A DNA stretch of 64,000 bases from Candidatus Poribacteria bacterium. Its GTDB lineage: Bacteria > Poribacteria > WGA-4E > WGA-3G. The notes under the pieces were generated by a model. That model was not told the origin of the DNA, ran no database searches, and was given only the letters and a program-made list of their open reading frames with translations. Where the stretch lies: the NCBI GenBank assembly GCA_009841255.1, contig VXMD01000068.1:1-64000 (forward strand), read 5' to 3'. This document shows positions 52,316-62,576 of this stretch, piece after piece. Made by a program: the position numbers and the translations under genes. Position 1 is the stretch's first letter, and each line of letters starts with the position of its first letter.

Positions 52316-52340
52316 CTTTATCCTCCAAACCAGTCAAATG

Positions 52341-52418
52341 CTACAGACATGACTCTCCGCTGGCGAGTTTCAAAGGAATCCCTTTTAAGCACCCCAGCGG
52401 GGTGCCCTGTCTGTAGAA
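52341..52418. repeat. 79-bp MITE-like element, copy 1
   Basis: The unit is bounded by inverted CTACAGACA and TGTCTGTAG and has two inner hairpins (CTCTCCGCTGGCGAG and CACCCCAGCGGGGTG). It is over 90 percent identical to the copy at 52719. It lies in the rpmC-rpsQ gap. Confidence 0.7.
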
Positions 52419-52493
52419 GTTTTTGAGCACACAATACAAATTTGAGGCGTCGGAATTGAGCAGTCGCCTGTAACCTGTTCCGATAGATCCGGT

Positions 52494-52682
52494 CTATTCT
52501 GAACGGAGCCGTAGGACGGTTTTCACGCGTGCGATGTCTTTCCGAATCTTACCGATGCGTGTTGTGTCCTCTTGTTGTCCTAAGATACTGCGAAATTTCT
52601 GGTTAAACAGATTCTCTTTGAGAGTTTTCAGTTCACCTTCCAATTCTTCAGTCGTTTTTCCTCGTAGTTCATCCGCTTTCAC
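52494..52682 (-). CDS. rpmC: 50S ribosomal protein L29
   Basis: 62 aa starting at a GTG (52682) with GGAGG upstream. L29 sits at the tunnel exit where targeting factors dock. Seen: MKADELRGKTTEELEGELKT and the IRKDIARVKTVLRLR end. A 79-bp palindromic element lies on either side of this gene. Confidence 0.93.
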   Translation of the reverse strand: MKADELRGKTTEELEGELKTLKENLFNQKFRSILGQQEDTTRIGKIRKDIARVKTVLRLRSE

Positions 52683-52718
52683 TTTTCCGAACCTCCATAG
52701 GTGTTGTCAAAACCGATG

Positions 52719-52797
52719 CTATAGACATAACTCTCCGCTGGCGAGTTTCAAAGGAATTCCTTTTAAGCGCCCCAACGGGGTGCCCTGTCTGTAGAAG
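52719..52797. repeat. 79-bp MITE-like element, copy 2
   Basis: Bounded by CTATAGACA and TGTCTGTAG; inner hairpins CTCTCCGCTGGCGAG and CGCCCCAACGGGGTG. It fills the rplP-rpmC gap. The few changes from copy 1 lie mostly in the loops or keep pairing. Confidence 0.7.
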
Positions 52798-52806
52798 CAG
52801 ACGAAA

Positions 52807-53220
52807 TTACTCATTCCGTGCAACGAACTTAGTCTTGATTGGCAATTTGTGGGCGGCGTATTCCATCGCCCCTTTTGCATCTTCACGCGAAACGCCGCTT
52901 AATTCATAGAGAATTCTGCCGGGTTTAACGACGGCGACCCAATGTTCAGGGGGCCCCTTCTTGCCCTTCCCCATGCGCGTTTCAGCAGGTTGTTTACTGA
53001 GTGGTTTGTGTGGAAAAATTTTAATCCAAAGTTTTCCACCTCGGCGTACATATCGCGTGATAGCGATACGTGCCGATTCAATTTGATTGCTGGTAATCCA
53101 GCCCGCTTCCATTGCTTGTAAGCCGTATTCGCCGAAGTTAATCTGTGAACCTCGAAGTGGCTTTCCACGGCGTTTGCCACGATGCACGTAGCGGCGCATC
53201 ACACGTTTCGGCATTAACAT
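52807..53220 (-). CDS. rplP: 50S ribosomal protein L16
   Basis: 137 aa from the ATG at 53220 (AAGGAGG 8 nt upstream), giving the canonical MLMPKRV start. L16 lies by the A-site tRNA. Seen: [49 protein letters not shown]-like [19 protein letters not shown] and [14 protein letters not shown]. The Arg that is hydroxylated in E. coli lies in this conserved loop. Confidence 0.96.
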   Translation of the reverse strand: MLMPKRVMRRYVHRGKRRGKPLRGSQINFGEYGLQAMEAGWITSNQIESARIAITRYVRRGGKLWIKIFPHKPLSKQPAETRMGKGKKGPPEHWVAVVKPGRILYELSGVSREDAKGAMEYAAHKLPIKTKFVARNE

Positions 53221-53263
53221 CTTAAATGCCTCCTTAAAAATCTGCCCGCTGTTCTCTGGGCGT

Positions 53264-54067
53264 TTATGAATCGCCTCCGCTTCGACGCTGGCGGCGCCGA
53301 CCTCTGCCTCTACCCTGTTCTCCAGATTGGCGGCTACCAGAACGTCTGTCACCACGACGGCGTTCGGGGCGTTGGGAACCTGTATCCTCACGTCGTCCGG
53401 ATTGACGACGGACGGACGGTTCACCCTTCAAATTATCGGGAACACCGATAATTTCGCCTTTGAAGATCCAGGTCTTGACCCCGATTTTACCGTATGTTGT
53501 ATTTGCTTCGGTAAATCCGTAGTCAACGTTTGCTCTGAGGGTGTGGAGAGGGACACGCCCCTCAATACTGGATTCAGCACGAGCAATTTCCTTGCCGTCC
53601 AGTCTACCACTCACCATGATTTTGACTCCCAATGCCCCTGCCTGTATTGAACCAGAGATTTTCCGCCGCATTGCTTGTTTGAAGCCTGCGCGACGTTCTA
53701 TTTGTGTTGCCACGTCTTCTGATACGAGTTGGGCATCGAGTTCTGGTTCTCTAATCTCCGAGACATTGATCCGTACGGGGCATCCGACCTCTTTTTCGAG
53801 CATCTCCTGTAGTTTCTCAGCTTCTGCTCCGCGCCGACCAATCACAATACCTGGACGTGCGGTATGGATGTTAATGCTGCAACGGTCTGCTACGCGTTCG
53901 ACTTCAACACGCGAAATACCGGCACGCGCAAGTTGCTCTTTGACAAACTTCTGGATTTTAAAGTCTTCATGGAGCCATTTGGCATAATCCCGCTCGCTGT
54001 ACCACTTTGAATCCCATGTCTCAATGATTCCTAAGCGTAACCCACGCGGGTGAGTTTTTTGTCCCAC
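53264..54067 (-). CDS. rpsC: 30S ribosomal protein S3 with Arg-rich C-terminal tail
   Basis: 267 aa starting at a GTG (54067) with AGGAGG 5 nt before it. S3 forms the mRNA entry and has helicase activity with S4 and S5. The KH domain has [18 protein letters not shown]. The C-terminal domain with [20 protein letters not shown] and [13 protein letters not shown] is normal. After GVPDNLKGE there is an additional about 48-residue tail made mainly of Arg, Gly, Ser and Gln, absent from E. coli S3 (233 aa). Confidence 0.96.
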   Translation of the reverse strand: MGQKTHPRGLRLGIIETWDSKWYSERDYAKWLHEDFKIQKFVKEQLARAGISRVEVERVADRCSINIHTARPGIVIGRRGAEAEKLQEMLEKEVGCPVRINVSEIREPELDAQLVSEDVATQIERRAGFKQAMRRKISGSIQAGALGVKIMVSGRLDGKEIARAESSIEGRVPLHTLRANVDYGFTEANTTYGKIGVKTWIFKGEIIGVPDNLKGEPSVRRQSGRREDTGSQRPERRRGDRRSGSRQSGEQGRGRGRRRQRRSGGDS

Positions 54068-54146
54068 GCAAACCTCCTATTGAACTCTTCCCCGTTCACG
54101 ATATGTGGTGCAAGCAGTGCTATTGGTGTTTTGTAAGTGCGCGGCG

Positions 54147-54500
54147 TTACTCACCATTATCACTACTCTCCTCATCAACGACGACGGTGATATGGCTACT
54201 CCGTTTTAGGATTCTGTTCGCCATACCTCGTGCTCGGGGGCGTATCCATTTCCGCGTAATCCCTTCATCAACCCGAATCTCTTTAACGTATAGGTTTGTA
54301 GTATCGATGTTCGGATCCTGATATTGCGCGTTCGCAGCTGCTGACTGAATGAGTTTGTAAATTATAGGGGACGCGGCTTTATGCGTAAAGCGCAGCTGAC
54401 TTAACGCATCCTCAACGTACTGATTACGGACGAGATCGGCTACTAAACGCGCTTTCCGCGGTGCAACCGACGCGTTCCTAATCTTAGATCTGGCTTCCAT
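54147..54500 (-). CDS. rplV: 50S ribosomal protein L22
   Basis: 117 aa, ATG start. L22 lines the narrow part of the exit tunnel. Seen: APRKARLVADLVRNQYVEDAL, LIQSAAANAQ and the conserved loop and end KEIRVDEGITRKWIRPRARG. Normal length. Confidence 0.96.
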   Translation of the reverse strand: MEARSKIRNASVAPRKARLVADLVRNQYVEDALSQLRFTHKAASPIIYKLIQSAAANAQYQDPNIDTTNLYVKEIRVDEGITRKWIRPRARGMANRILKRSSHITVVVDEESSDNGE

Positions 54501-54627
54501 CAGTGTCTCCTAATAAAAGCATTTTTCTGGTTTCGTTGTGATTCTCGACAAGGCATTCCAAACGCACCGTTTAATAAGAAAATGGCATTTTGGAGAGCCT
54601 CAGTGGACGATGAAAGCTATCACAAAG

Positions 54628-54900
54628 TTATCTTCTACCTGCACCACCTGAGTGCGAACGGAAGGTGCGAGTTGGCGAAAATTCTCCGAGTTTGTGTCCT
54701 ACCATGTTCTCGGTTATATATACGGGAAAAAATTTTTTCCCGTTGTATATCGCCAAAGTGTGCCCTACCAACTCAGGGGTAATCATTGAACGGCGGGACC
54801 AGGTCCGCACTACCCGTTTACTGCCAGAACGTTCCATAGCGGCTATCTTCTTAGCAAGTTTCGGATCTATATAAGGTCCCTTTTTGACAGAACGCGCCAT
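54628..54900 (-). CDS. rpsS: 30S ribosomal protein S19
   Basis: 90 aa, ATG start. S19 is in the head of the 30S subunit. Seen: [54 protein letters not shown] and [13 protein letters not shown]. Confidence 0.97.
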   Translation of the reverse strand: MARSVKKGPYIDPKLAKKIAAMERSGSKRVVRTWSRRSMITPELVGHTLAIYNGKKFFPVYITENMVGHKLGEFSPTRTFRSHSGGAGRR

Positions 54901-54947
54901 TGTGCCTCTCCTATTTCTAATGTTCCTTAATGAAGCGTCACGAAAAC

Positions 54948-55032
54948 TTAGCCCGAAATGTAATGGAGGGCGACTCGTGATCGGGATCTCTCAAGGTTTT
55001 TTCCTGAAATGTATCCGCAAGGTATCATTAAA
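54948..55032 (+). repeat. CCGCAAGG dispersed element
   Basis: ACTTAGCCCGAAATGTAATGG to TATCCGCAAGGTATCATTAAA, about 85 bp. It fills the rpsS-rplB gap and ends 4 bp before the rplB stop codon. Confidence 0.65.
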
Positions 55033-55035
55033 AAA

Positions 55036-55851
55036 CTATTTCCGTTTTCCAACAATGTAGCGATTCGATTTCTTCTTCGGATTTCGGGTCTTATACCCTT
55101 TGGTCGGGACACCCCAAGGTGTGACGGGATGCCTACCACCGGAACTCTTTCCTTCGCCACCGCCGTGCGGATGATCGATCGGATTCATAGCCACACCTCT
55201 GACTTTCGGGCGTTTTCCGAGCCACCTCGAACGTCCGGCTTTACCGATAACAATCTGGCTGACGTTGCCGATCTGTCCGAGTGTCGCCATTGCTTGAACG
55301 GGCACGAGGCGAATCTCGCCTGAAGGGAGTCGGACACGGGCGTACTTTCCTTCTCTGTCAACCAACTGTGCGGCAGCGCCAGCACTCCGTACGAGTTGCC
55401 CACCTTTACCTGGACGCATCTCTATATTGTGGATTGACGATCCGAGCGGGATTTTCTCAAGGGGTAAGGCGTTCCCAGCACGGATTTCTGCATCTTCGCC
55501 TGACTGTAGCATGTCGCCAACCTGAACACCGACGGGTGCGAGAATGTAACGTTTTTCACCGTCAACATAGTGTAATAGGGCGATATGCGCGGAGCGGTTC
55601 GGATCATATTCAATTGCGGCAACTTTAGCAGGAACGCCAAACTTGTCTCGCTTGAAGTCGATGACCCGGTATCTGCGCTTATGTCCCCCACCGCGACGTC
55701 TCACAGTCATACGCCCACTGGCGTTTCGACCGGCTTTCTGTTTCGTGCCTTTGACGAGAGACTTTTCCGGTTTGCTCCGCGTAATCTCTTCAAAGGTATA
55801 TCCAGTCATGAACCGACGACTTGGAGTTATGGGTGAATAAGTTTTAGGCAC
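55036..55851 (-). CDS. rplB: 50S ribosomal protein L2
   Basis: 271 aa starting at a GTG (55851) with AAGGAA upstream. L2 is essential for subunit joining and peptidyl transfer. Seen: [36 protein letters not shown], and [18 protein letters not shown] with the conserved histidine. Normal length. Confidence 0.97.
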   Translation of the reverse strand: MPKTYSPITPSRRFMTGYTFEEITRSKPEKSLVKGTKQKAGRNASGRMTVRRRGGGHKRRYRVIDFKRDKFGVPAKVAAIEYDPNRSAHIALLHYVDGEKRYILAPVGVQVGDMLQSGEDAEIRAGNALPLEKIPLGSSIHNIEMRPGKGGQLVRSAGAAAQLVDREGKYARVRLPSGEIRLVPVQAMATLGQIGNVSQIVIGKAGRSRWLGKRPKVRGVAMNPIDHPHGGGEGKSSGGRHPVTPWGVPTKGYKTRNPKKKSNRYIVGKRK

Positions 55852-55867
55852 TCTGATTTCCTTTTTT

Positions 55868-55990
55868 TATAGTTGTCAGTTAAGAAGGTTCTTAATAACA
55901 ATTCACAACTTCTTGAAGTACTCCAAACTATAGGAGATTGTTACAAAAGTACCTACACTTCTTTAACCGAAGACTGATAACCGAAAACCA
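55868..55990. repeat. CAGTTATCAG-type repeat region
   Basis: TAGTTGTCAGTTAAGAAGG at one end and AACCGAAGACTGATAACCG at the other are partly complementary. It fills most of the rplB-rplW gap. Confidence 0.5.
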
Positions 55991-55993
55991 TTC

Positions 55994-56293
55994 CTATATG
56001 GTTTCAAACGCTTGGATAGTCGCCCCTTCTTTGAGGGTAATGATCGCTTTCTTCCAATGTGGTTTTCTGCCGCGTTGATAACGCAACATTTTACCTTTAG
56101 GTTTACCACGAACGCGCATTGTGCGAATTTTGAGAATATCCCCTTCAATGTCAAACAATTCTTCCGCAGCTCGGCGAATCTGTGGTTTCGTTGCTTTACG
56201 ATCCACAACGAACGCGTACTTGTTAGATTCACGGAATATCGTGCTTTTCTCCGTTATCAGCGGTTGTAATATGACCTGATATGCATCTTTCAT
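55994..56293 (-). CDS. rplW: 50S ribosomal protein L23
   Basis: 99 aa, ATG start. L23 at the tunnel exit docks trigger factor and SRP. Seen: VILQPLITEKSTIFRESNKY, FVVDRKATKPQIRRAAEELF and MRVRGKPKGKMLRYQRGRKP. It lies 5 bp from rplD. Confidence 0.96.
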   Translation of the reverse strand: MKDAYQVILQPLITEKSTIFRESNKYAFVVDRKATKPQIRRAAEELFDIEGDILKIRTMRVRGKPKGKMLRYQRGRKPHWKKAIITLKEGATIQAFETI

Positions 56294-56298
56294 CAGTT

Positions 56299-56946
56299 TT
56301 ATCCTTCTGCATCTGAACTGATATTGACAAATTTGGATTCTAACTTCTCTGCGGCGTTCTCGGTGATTATCAGGGTGTCATGCCACATCACCTGATAAAT
56401 GTTGAGGTTATTCCATGTGCAGCTGTTAACTTGTGGAATATTCCGGACAGAGAGATTAATGTTCGAGCTGTGTTCGTTGAGAACAAACAGAACTTTCCCT
56501 TCCGCATTTACCGCCTTTAACATGTTAACTATGTCTTTGGTACGGGGTTTTTCAAGCGTGAAATCTTCAACGAGAATGCACTGCTGGTTCTGGAACCTGT
56601 CTGCGAGTGCGCTGTGAAGTCCAAGGTGACGAACCCGTTTCGGGGTAGCCTGCCGGTAACTCCGCGGTTTCGGACCGAACGCTACACCGCCGTGTACTCG
56701 GATTGGCGATTTGGCGTGTCCAACACGAGCTCTCCCCGTTCCTTTTTGGCGATAAAGTTTTCTCCCACTGCCCTTCACTTCACTCCGGGTTTTAGTTGAT
56801 GCGGTGCCTTGCCTCTGATTCGCGAGGTAAGCGACAACACATTGGTGAATGACAGGACCATTCACTTCAGCATTGGTAAATGCATCGGCTAATTCCTTTT
56901 CTCGGAGAACAGCCCCGGATATGTTGTGTACGTCTAAAGTTGACAT
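56299..56946 (-). CDS. rplD: 50S ribosomal protein L4
   Basis: 215 aa, ATG start. L4 reaches into the exit tunnel. The loop has [40 protein letters not shown] and [11 protein letters not shown]. The C-terminal part is [20 protein letters not shown]. In E. coli L4 also represses the S10 operon; whether it does so here cannot be seen. Confidence 0.96.
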   Translation of the reverse strand: MSTLDVHNISGAVLREKELADAFTNAEVNGPVIHQCVVAYLANQRQGTASTKTRSEVKGSGRKLYRQKGTGRARVGHAKSPIRVHGGVAFGPKPRSYRQATPKRVRHLGLHSALADRFQNQQCILVEDFTLEKPRTKDIVNMLKAVNAEGKVLFVLNEHSSNINLSVRNIPQVNSCTWNNLNIYQVMWHDTLIITENAAEKLESKFVNISSDAEG

Positions 56947-56961
56947 ATTTTCCTCTAACTA

Positions 56962-57600
56962 TTAAATCGGTGCTTTAGATGCCTTTTTAATCAGTAGCAA
57001 CCCGTTAGGTGGTCCCGGAACAGCTCCTTTGACCACCAATAAATTGCGATCAGGATCGGCTTGGATTACAGGTAAGTTTTGCACGGTATGCCGTTTGGCA
57101 CCGTGACGTCCCGCCATCCGTTTTCCTTTAAAGACCCGGGAGGGTGTCGCGCTTGCCCCAATGGAGCCAGGACGGCGCAAATCTTGTTCACCTCCGTGGC
57201 TTTTCTTACCACCGGCGAAGTTCCAGCGTCTCACCACACCGGAGAAACCACGTCCTTTTGAGGTGCCTGTTACATCAACGAGTTCACCTTCTGAAAAGAC
57301 GCTAGCATCGACAATACTTCCTACAGACACGTCCTCGAGGTTCTGCACCCGAAATTCCCGAAGCACAAATGCTGGATCAACGCCGGCTTTGGCGAAGTGC
57401 CCTTGTTTAGGACTATTGGTGCGGCTTTCTTTCTGTGCTCCGAAACCCAATTGAACTGCCTGATATCCATCTTTTTCTTGCGTTTTGAGTTGGACAATTG
57501 GGCAGGGACCTGCTTGGATGACGGTAACAGGTACTGCTTTACCTGAGTCCTCAAAGACCTGTGTCATACCGACTTTGCGACCGATAATTCCATTAACCAT
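56962..57600 (-). CDS. rplC: 50S ribosomal protein L3
   Basis: 212 aa, ATG start. L3 organises the peptidyl-transferase centre. Seen: [59 protein letters not shown] and [12 protein letters not shown]. The Gln in the [14 protein letters not shown] region is the methylation site in E. coli (HGS-HRxxGSIGQ). Confidence 0.96.
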   Translation of the reverse strand: MVNGIIGRKVGMTQVFEDSGKAVPVTVIQAGPCPIVQLKTQEKDGYQAVQLGFGAQKESRTNSPKQGHFAKAGVDPAFVLREFRVQNLEDVSVGSIVDASVFSEGELVDVTGTSKGRGFSGVVRRWNFAGGKKSHGGEQDLRRPGSIGASATPSRVFKGKRMAGRHGAKRHTVQNLPVIQADPDRNLLVVKGAVPGPPNGLLLIKKASKAPI

Positions 57601-57618
57601 TTTCTTTCGCCTTTTTTA

Positions 57619-57726
57619 GTAACCATCAGCCGTCAGGGCAGGTTTTCTACGAAAACCCTTTCAGCGATCAGTTGTAAAAGGTTACCATAAACCTCTTTAC
57701 TGAGTGCTGAGTGCTGAGTGCTGACC
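57619..57726. repeat. CAGTTATCAG-type repeat region
   Basis: AACCATCAGCCGTCAGG, a hairpin-like GGTTTTCTACGAAAACC, and three direct GAGTGCT units (CTGAGTGCTGAGTGCTGAGT, then GCTGACC). It fills the rpsJ-rplC gap. Confidence 0.5.
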
Positions 57727-57730
57727 ACTT

Positions 57731-58042
57731 CTAGAGAAGCGTGATTTTGACATCGACACCCGCGGGCAGGTCCAAACGCATCAAGGCATCAACAGTTTTC
57801 GGGGTCGTCTCTAAGATATCCAGCAGACGTTTATGAATCCGCATCTCAAATTGTTCACGTGATTTCTTGTCTTTAAACGTAGAACGTTGAACGGTATAGA
57901 TATGCTTTTTCGTCGGTAACGGAATAGGACCGGAGACAGCTGCCCCTGTGCGTTTCGCAGTATCTGCTATCTGCTTTGACGACAGGTCTAACAACCGATA
58001 GTCAAATGCCTTGAGCCGGATGCGAATTTTCTGATTGTCCAT
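57731..58042 (-). CDS. rpsJ: 30S ribosomal protein S10
   Basis: 103 aa, ATG start. S10 is in the 30S head and is also NusE, a partner in antitermination. Seen: [40 protein letters not shown] and [13 protein letters not shown]. It is the first gene of the S10 part; tuf ends 120 bp upstream with a terminator between them. Confidence 0.97.
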   Translation of the reverse strand: MDNQKIRIRLKAFDYRLLDLSSKQIADTAKRTGAAVSGPIPLPTKKHIYTVQRSTFKDKKSREQFEMRIHKRLLDILETTPKTVDALMRLDLPAGVDVKITLL

Positions 58043-58127
58043 CTTTTCGTATCGCCTTCATCAAACAGAGAAATTTTGTTAGATTACATCTTGATGCTGA
58101 TGTAAGAAATCCTCTGTGTTGATTACT

Positions 58128-58155
58128 TAAAAAGGGCGGCGCATAAGCACCGCCC
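58128..58155 (-). terminator. Intrinsic terminator after tuf
   Basis: On the minus strand a 9-bp stem GGGCGGTGC/GCGCCGCCC (one T-G pair, 4-nt loop; 58134-58155) is followed by TTTTTAAG. It lies 8 bp behind the tuf stop, so it ends the rpsL-rpsG-fusA-tuf transcript. Confidence 0.85.
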
Positions 58156-58162
58156 AATTGTT

Positions 58163-59362
58163 TTATTCAAGGATTTTGGAGACAACACCAGCACCGACAG
58201 TCTGTCCACCTTCACGGATTGCGAATCGAAGTTGTTCTTCCATTGCGATCGGTTTAGAAAGTTTTACGGTAATCTGTGCGTTGTCGCCCGGCATGATCAT
58301 TTCGATGCCTTCTGGGAGATTCATTTCTCCTGTGACATCGGTTGTGCGGAAATAGAACTGTGGTCTGTATCCGCTAAAGAATGGATTCCAGCGTCCACCT
58401 TCCTCTTTTGTGAGGATATAGGCTTCGGCTTCAAATTCGGTATGTGGCGTAACCGTTCCCGGGATTGCCAAAACTTGTCCGCGTTCGACTTCATCACGCT
58501 CAACACCCCGCAGGAGCGCACCGAGGTTGTCGCCAGCTTGGCCTTCGTTGAGGCTTTTGTTAAACATCTCAACACCTGTAACAACGGTGTCTTGTGTTTC
58601 ACGTAACCCGACGATTTCAACGGTGTTCCCGATTTCAACAGTCCCACGTTCGACCCTACCGGTAACAACGGTTCCACGTCCGCTGATGGTGAAGATATCT
58701 TCAATCGGCATCAGGAACGGTCTATCGGTATCACGAATGGGTTCTGGGATGTATTCATCAACCGCTGCCATGAGTTCAAGAATGGGTTGACATGCGTCAT
58801 GTTCGGGGTCGCCATCAGATTCCATCGCTTCAAGCGCGGAACCCGTAATGATGGGAATGTCGTCGCCGGGGAAGTCATAATCGCTGAGCAATTCGCGAAC
58901 TTCCAATTCGACGAGTTCAAGCAATTCTTCGTCATCAACCATGTCTGCCTTATTCAGGAAGACGACGAGAGATGGCACATTCACCTGCCGTGCGAGTAGC
59001 ACGTGCTCACGCGTCTGAGGCATAGGACCGTCAGCCGCAGATACGACGAGAATTGCACCGTCCATCTGTGCCGCACCGGTAATCATATTCTTGATATAGT
59101 CGGCGTGTCCGGGGCAATCTACGTGTGCGTAGTGACGGTTCTCGGTCTCATACTCAACGTGTGCTGTGTTAATGGTAATACCACGTTCTTTCTCTTCAGG
59201 TGCCTTGTCGATTTCGTCATACTCCATGACGTAATCTGTGTCGGCAAGCTTTGAGAGCACCATCGTAATTGCTGCTGTCAGCGTTGTCTTACCGTGGTCA
59301 ACGTGACCGATTGTTCCAACATTAACGTGTGGCTTAGTCCTTTCAAATGTTGCCTTAGCCAT
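58163..59362 (-). CDS. tuf: Elongation factor Tu
   Basis: 399 aa, ATG start. EF-Tu brings aminoacyl-tRNA to the ribosome with GTP. G1 [10 protein letters not shown]2 ERGITIN, G3 DCPGHADY, G4 NKADMVDD and G5 SALEAME are all present. Domain 2 has [13 protein letters not shown]. The end [13 protein letters not shown] is canonical. It follows fusA by about 145 bp and is the last gene before the terminator. Confidence 0.98.
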   Translation of the reverse strand: MAKATFERTKPHVNVGTIGHVDHGKTTLTAAITMVLSKLADTDYVMEYDEIDKAPEEKERGITINTAHVEYETENRHYAHVDCPGHADYIKNMITGAAQMDGAILVVSAADGPMPQTREHVLLARQVNVPSLVVFLNKADMVDDEELLELVELEVRELLSDYDFPGDDIPIITGSALEAMESDGDPEHDACQPILELMAAVDEYIPEPIRDTDRPFLMPIEDIFTISGRGTVVTGRVERGTVEIGNTVEIVGLRETQDTVVTGVEMFNKSLNEGQAGDNLGALLRGVERDEVERGQVLAIPGTVTPHTEFEAEAYILTKEEGGRWNPFFSGYRPQFYFRTTDVTGEMNLPEGIEMIMPGDNAQITVKLSKPIAMEEQLRFAIREGGQTVGAGVVSKILE

Positions 59363-59507
59363 TTTTTTTGAGCTCCACTAAAAATTTATTGTTATATTGG
59401 TTATCAGTTCGCCTGCTGCGTAGCAACCCGCACTGAAACTGTTAAAATCCTGTGCCCGCTTGTGGGAAATGAGAACACTCCGACAGTTCGGACACCTTAA
59501 CACCTAC

Positions 59508-61625
59508 CTAACGATTCGCTGATGAAATTAAGTCTTCCATCACGCTTGTTGGGACTTCGTTATAATGTGCAAACTCCATAGAGTAGTTGGCTCTACCCTG
59601 TGTGAGTGACCTAAGGGTTTTGACGTACCCAAACATTTCTGAAAGGGGAACATCAACACGAATAACTTGAATACGAGATTTCGCTTGCGTTTCAGTTTCA
59701 CGTATCTGCGAGCGCCGCGAATTCAGGTCACCTATTACTTTGCCGAGGTATTCGTCGGGGACAATAACCTCAACGTCCATAATCGGTTCAAGGAGAGTCG
59801 GGGTGCCTTTCTTCATTGCGTCTTTAAACGCCATCGAACCCGCCACAGAGAACGCCATTTCTGATGAATCCACGGCGTGGTGCGAACCGTCTACGAGTCT
59901 TACTAAGACATCAACGACTGGATAGCCAGCCAAAACGCCCGTATTCATCGCGTTCTCAATACCTTTCCGCACTGCTGGAATGTATTCTTGTGGAATGACG
60001 CCACCTTTGGTTTCGTCAATGAATTCAAAGCCGGTTCCTTTCTCAAGAGGTTCAACCTCGATCACAACGTGCCCAAATTGACCTCTACCCCCAGATTGAC
60101 GGACGAAACGCCCCACAGATTTAACCGCTTTGCGGATCGTTTCCCGATAGGCGACTTGTGGGTTACCGACATTCGCCGAGACGTTAAACTCGCGCACGAG
60201 CCTATCAACGATGATTTCGAGATGAAGTTCACCCATACCGGACAATAATGTCTGTCCTGTTTCGCTGTCCTGGTGGACTTTAAAGGTCGGGTCTTCTTCA
60301 GCGAGTTTCGAGAGAGCGAGATTCAGTTTATCAATATCAGATTGTGTTCGAGGCTCAATGGCGATGGACATCACCGGCAGGGGGAACACCATCGTTTCTA
60401 ATGTGATATGTGCCTTCGGATCACAGAGCGTATCCCCCGTTGAGAGGTCTTTTAACCCAATTGCGGCAACAATATCGCCCGCATAAACAGCTTGATGCTC
60501 TTCCCGTTTATTGGCGTGCATCTGCATTAACCGCCCAATCCGTTCGTGTTTCCCGGTTTTACTGTTGTAAACGGTATCACCTTTCTTGAGGACACCCGAA
60601 TATACACGTAGGTAAGTAAGTTTGCCAACATGCGGATCTGTCATGAGTTTAAACGCCAATGCACAGAAAGGTTCATTATTATTTGGGGGACGCGTTTCCG
60701 CTTCTTCAGTCTTTGGATGAAACCCTACCACAGGCGGCACGTCAGTGGGTGCCGGTAGATAGGAAACAATTGCATCTAAGAGGGGTTGTACGCCTTTATT
60801 TTTCAGGGCAGTTCCGCACAGAACGGGGACAACTTTTCCTACAACTACAGCGTTTCGGATGCCTGCTTTAATCTCTTCGGGTGAAGCTTCGATACCTTCA
60901 ACGTATTTAAACATGAGTTCTTCGTCATAATCGGCGATAGCCTCCAACATCCGATCGCGATATTCGATTGCCATCTCCTCCATTTCCTTGGGGATGTCTG
61001 TCTCTTGGATGACAGTGCCATCGCTACCGGCGTCTGTTCCTACGTTCCAGACCTGACCCTTCATGGAGATGAGGTCTACGATACCTGTGAATTGTTCAGC
61101 TGAACCGATTGGAAGTTGTACTGGGATCGCTGTAGCGCCGAGGCGTTCTTCCATCATTTCAACGGTGCGGAAGAAATCGGCCCCGGTTCGATCCATTTTG
61201 TTGACGAATGCGATTCGGGGTATATCGTATTTATCTGCTTGTCTCCAAACAGTTTCAGATTGAGGTTCAACCCCGCCGACTGCGCAAAAAACTGCGACTG
61301 CACCATCGAGGACGCGAAGTGAGCGTTCAACTTCGACGGTAAAGTCAATATGCCCCGGTGTATCAATGATGTTGATTTGGTGTTTTTTCCACTGACAGGT
61401 TGTTGCGGCGGCAGTAATCGTAATGCCGCGTTCCTGTTCCTGCACCATCCAATCCATGGTAGTAGTACCGTCGTCCACGTCCCCAATCCGATAAACTTTA
61501 CCGGTATAATACAGGATGCGCTCGCTGACAGTGGTCTTCCCGGCATCAATGTGTGCCATGATGCCGATATTCCGCATGTGGGGTAGTTCTAAGCGTTGAG
61601 GGTTGTGATTTTTTTTGTCCGCCAC
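59508..61625 (-). CDS. fusA: Elongation factor G
   Basis: 705 aa starting at the GTG at 61625 with GGAG 10 nt upstream; the longer frame overlaps rpsG. EF-G drives translocation. G1 [10 protein letters not shown]2 [12 protein letters not shown]3 DTPGHIDF and G4 NKMDRTGAD are seen. Domain IV has [14 protein letters not shown] and the tip loop region, and the end is [13 protein letters not shown]. This is the full-length translocase, not a tetracycline-resistance type. Confidence 0.97.
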   Translation of the reverse strand: MADKKNHNPQRLELPHMRNIGIMAHIDAGKTTVSERILYYTGKVYRIGDVDDGTTTMDWMVQEQERGITITAAATTCQWKKHQINIIDTPGHIDFTVEVERSLRVLDGAVAVFCAVGGVEPQSETVWRQADKYDIPRIAFVNKMDRTGADFFRTVEMMEERLGATAIPVQLPIGSAEQFTGIVDLISMKGQVWNVGTDAGSDGTVIQETDIPKEMEEMAIEYRDRMLEAIADYDEELMFKYVEGIEASPEEIKAGIRNAVVVGKVVPVLCGTALKNKGVQPLLDAIVSYLPAPTDVPPVVGFHPKTEEAETRPPNNNEPFCALAFKLMTDPHVGKLTYLRVYSGVLKKGDTVYNSKTGKHERIGRLMQMHANKREEHQAVYAGDIVAAIGLKDLSTGDTLCDPKAHITLETMVFPLPVMSIAIEPRTQSDIDKLNLALSKLAEEDPTFKVHQDSETGQTLLSGMGELHLEIIVDRLVREFNVSANVGNPQVAYRETIRKAVKSVGRFVRQSGGRGQFGHVVIEVEPLEKGTGFEFIDETKGGVIPQEYIPAVRKGIENAMNTGVLAGYPVVDVLVRLVDGSHHAVDSSEMAFSVAGSMAFKDAMKKGTPTLLEPIMDVEVIVPDEYLGKVIGDLNSRRSQIRETETQAKSRIQVIRVDVPLSEMFGYVKTLRSLTQGRANYSMEFAHYNEVPTSVMEDLISSANR

Positions 61626-61680
61626 GGTTGGACGACTCCTTTTGTGTGTTAACGCTCGGTTATAAGCTGTGACGCATTTT

Positions 61681-62151
61681 TTACCATCGATAGTGTGCGA
61701 AAGCTCGGTTCGCTTCTGCCATTCGATGCTGATCCATTTTCCTTCGAATTGCGCCACCTTCATTTTGCGAGGCTTCAAGTATTTCGCCTGCGAGGCGTTC
61801 TGCCATCCGTCTTTCACCACGGGCGCGAGCGGATTGGATAATCCAACTAAAAGCTAACCGCTGTTTCCGTTCTGCTTTTACATCAACAGGGACTTGATAC
61901 GTCTGGCTGCCTACACGCCTTGGTCTAATTTCCAACACCGGTTTGACGTTGTTGATTGCTTGACGGAACACGGCGAATCCATCTTCGTTCGCCCGGGATT
62001 CAATAATCTCAAAACTCTCATATAGGATCAATTGCGCCGTGCTTTTCTTTCCATCCAACATGAGGCTATTAATGAATTTTGACACCAACTTGCTATTATA
62101 TTTCGCGTCAGGATTGACATCCCGCTTGCTGATGTTTCCACGTCTCGGCAT
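61681..62151 (-). CDS. rpsG: 30S ribosomal protein S7
   Basis: 156 aa, ATG start. S7 starts assembly of the 30S head. Seen: [54 protein letters not shown] and the C-terminal [15 protein letters not shown]. Normal length (156). Confidence 0.97.
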   Translation of the reverse strand: MPRRGNISKRDVNPDAKYNSKLVSKFINSLMLDGKKSTAQLILYESFEIIESRANEDGFAVFRQAINNVKPVLEIRPRRVGSQTYQVPVDVKAERKQRLAFSWIIQSARARGERRMAERLAGEILEASQNEGGAIRRKMDQHRMAEANRAFAHYRW

Positions 62152-62169
62152 CTACTCTTCCTCCGTTGT

Positions 62170-62541
62170 TTAACCCGGTTTCCGTGCGCCGTACTTTGAA
62201 CGGCCTTGGCGACGGTTATCGACACCTGCTGTATCCAACTTGCCACGAACGATATGGTAACGCACATTAGAGAGGTCTTTCACTCTCCCGCCTCGAACTA
62301 AAACGACTGAGTGCTCTTGCAAATTGTGATCGATCCCCGGAATGTAACAGGTCGCTTCGTAGCCGGAGGTGAACCTCACCCGAGCGACTTTACGCAAGGC
62401 TGAGTTCGGTTTGTTCGGCGTTACGGTTTTCACCTGTAAACAGATACCGCGCCGCTGGGGGCACTGCTCCAGTACCGGAGATTTCGTCTTTTTCCGGGAC
62501 TTTTTGCGCGGTTTTTTGATGAGCTGATTAATTGTTGGCAT
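62170..62541 (-). CDS. rpsL: 30S ribosomal protein S12 with unusual residues at streptomycin-site positions
   Basis: 123 aa from the ATG at 62541 (GGAGG upstream). S12 controls decoding accuracy. Seen: [31 protein letters not shown] and [20 protein letters not shown]. The usual [10 protein letters not shown] is [10 protein letters not shown], so residue 43 (Lys43 in E. coli counted with Met) is Asn. The usual KDLPGVRYH reads KDLSNVRYH, changing Pro91 and Gly92. The Asp that is methylthiolated in E. coli is kept. It is the first gene of the 31-gene cluster. Confidence 0.96.
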   Translation of the reverse strand: MPTINQLIKKPRKKSRKKTKSPVLEQCPQRRGICLQVKTVTPNKPNSALRKVARVRFTSGYEATCYIPGIDHNLQEHSVVLVRGGRVKDLSNVRYHIVRGKLDTAGVDNRRQGRSKYGARKPG

Positions 62542-62576
62542 TTCGGACCTCCGCAATGATGTCTTTGTAAATCTCT

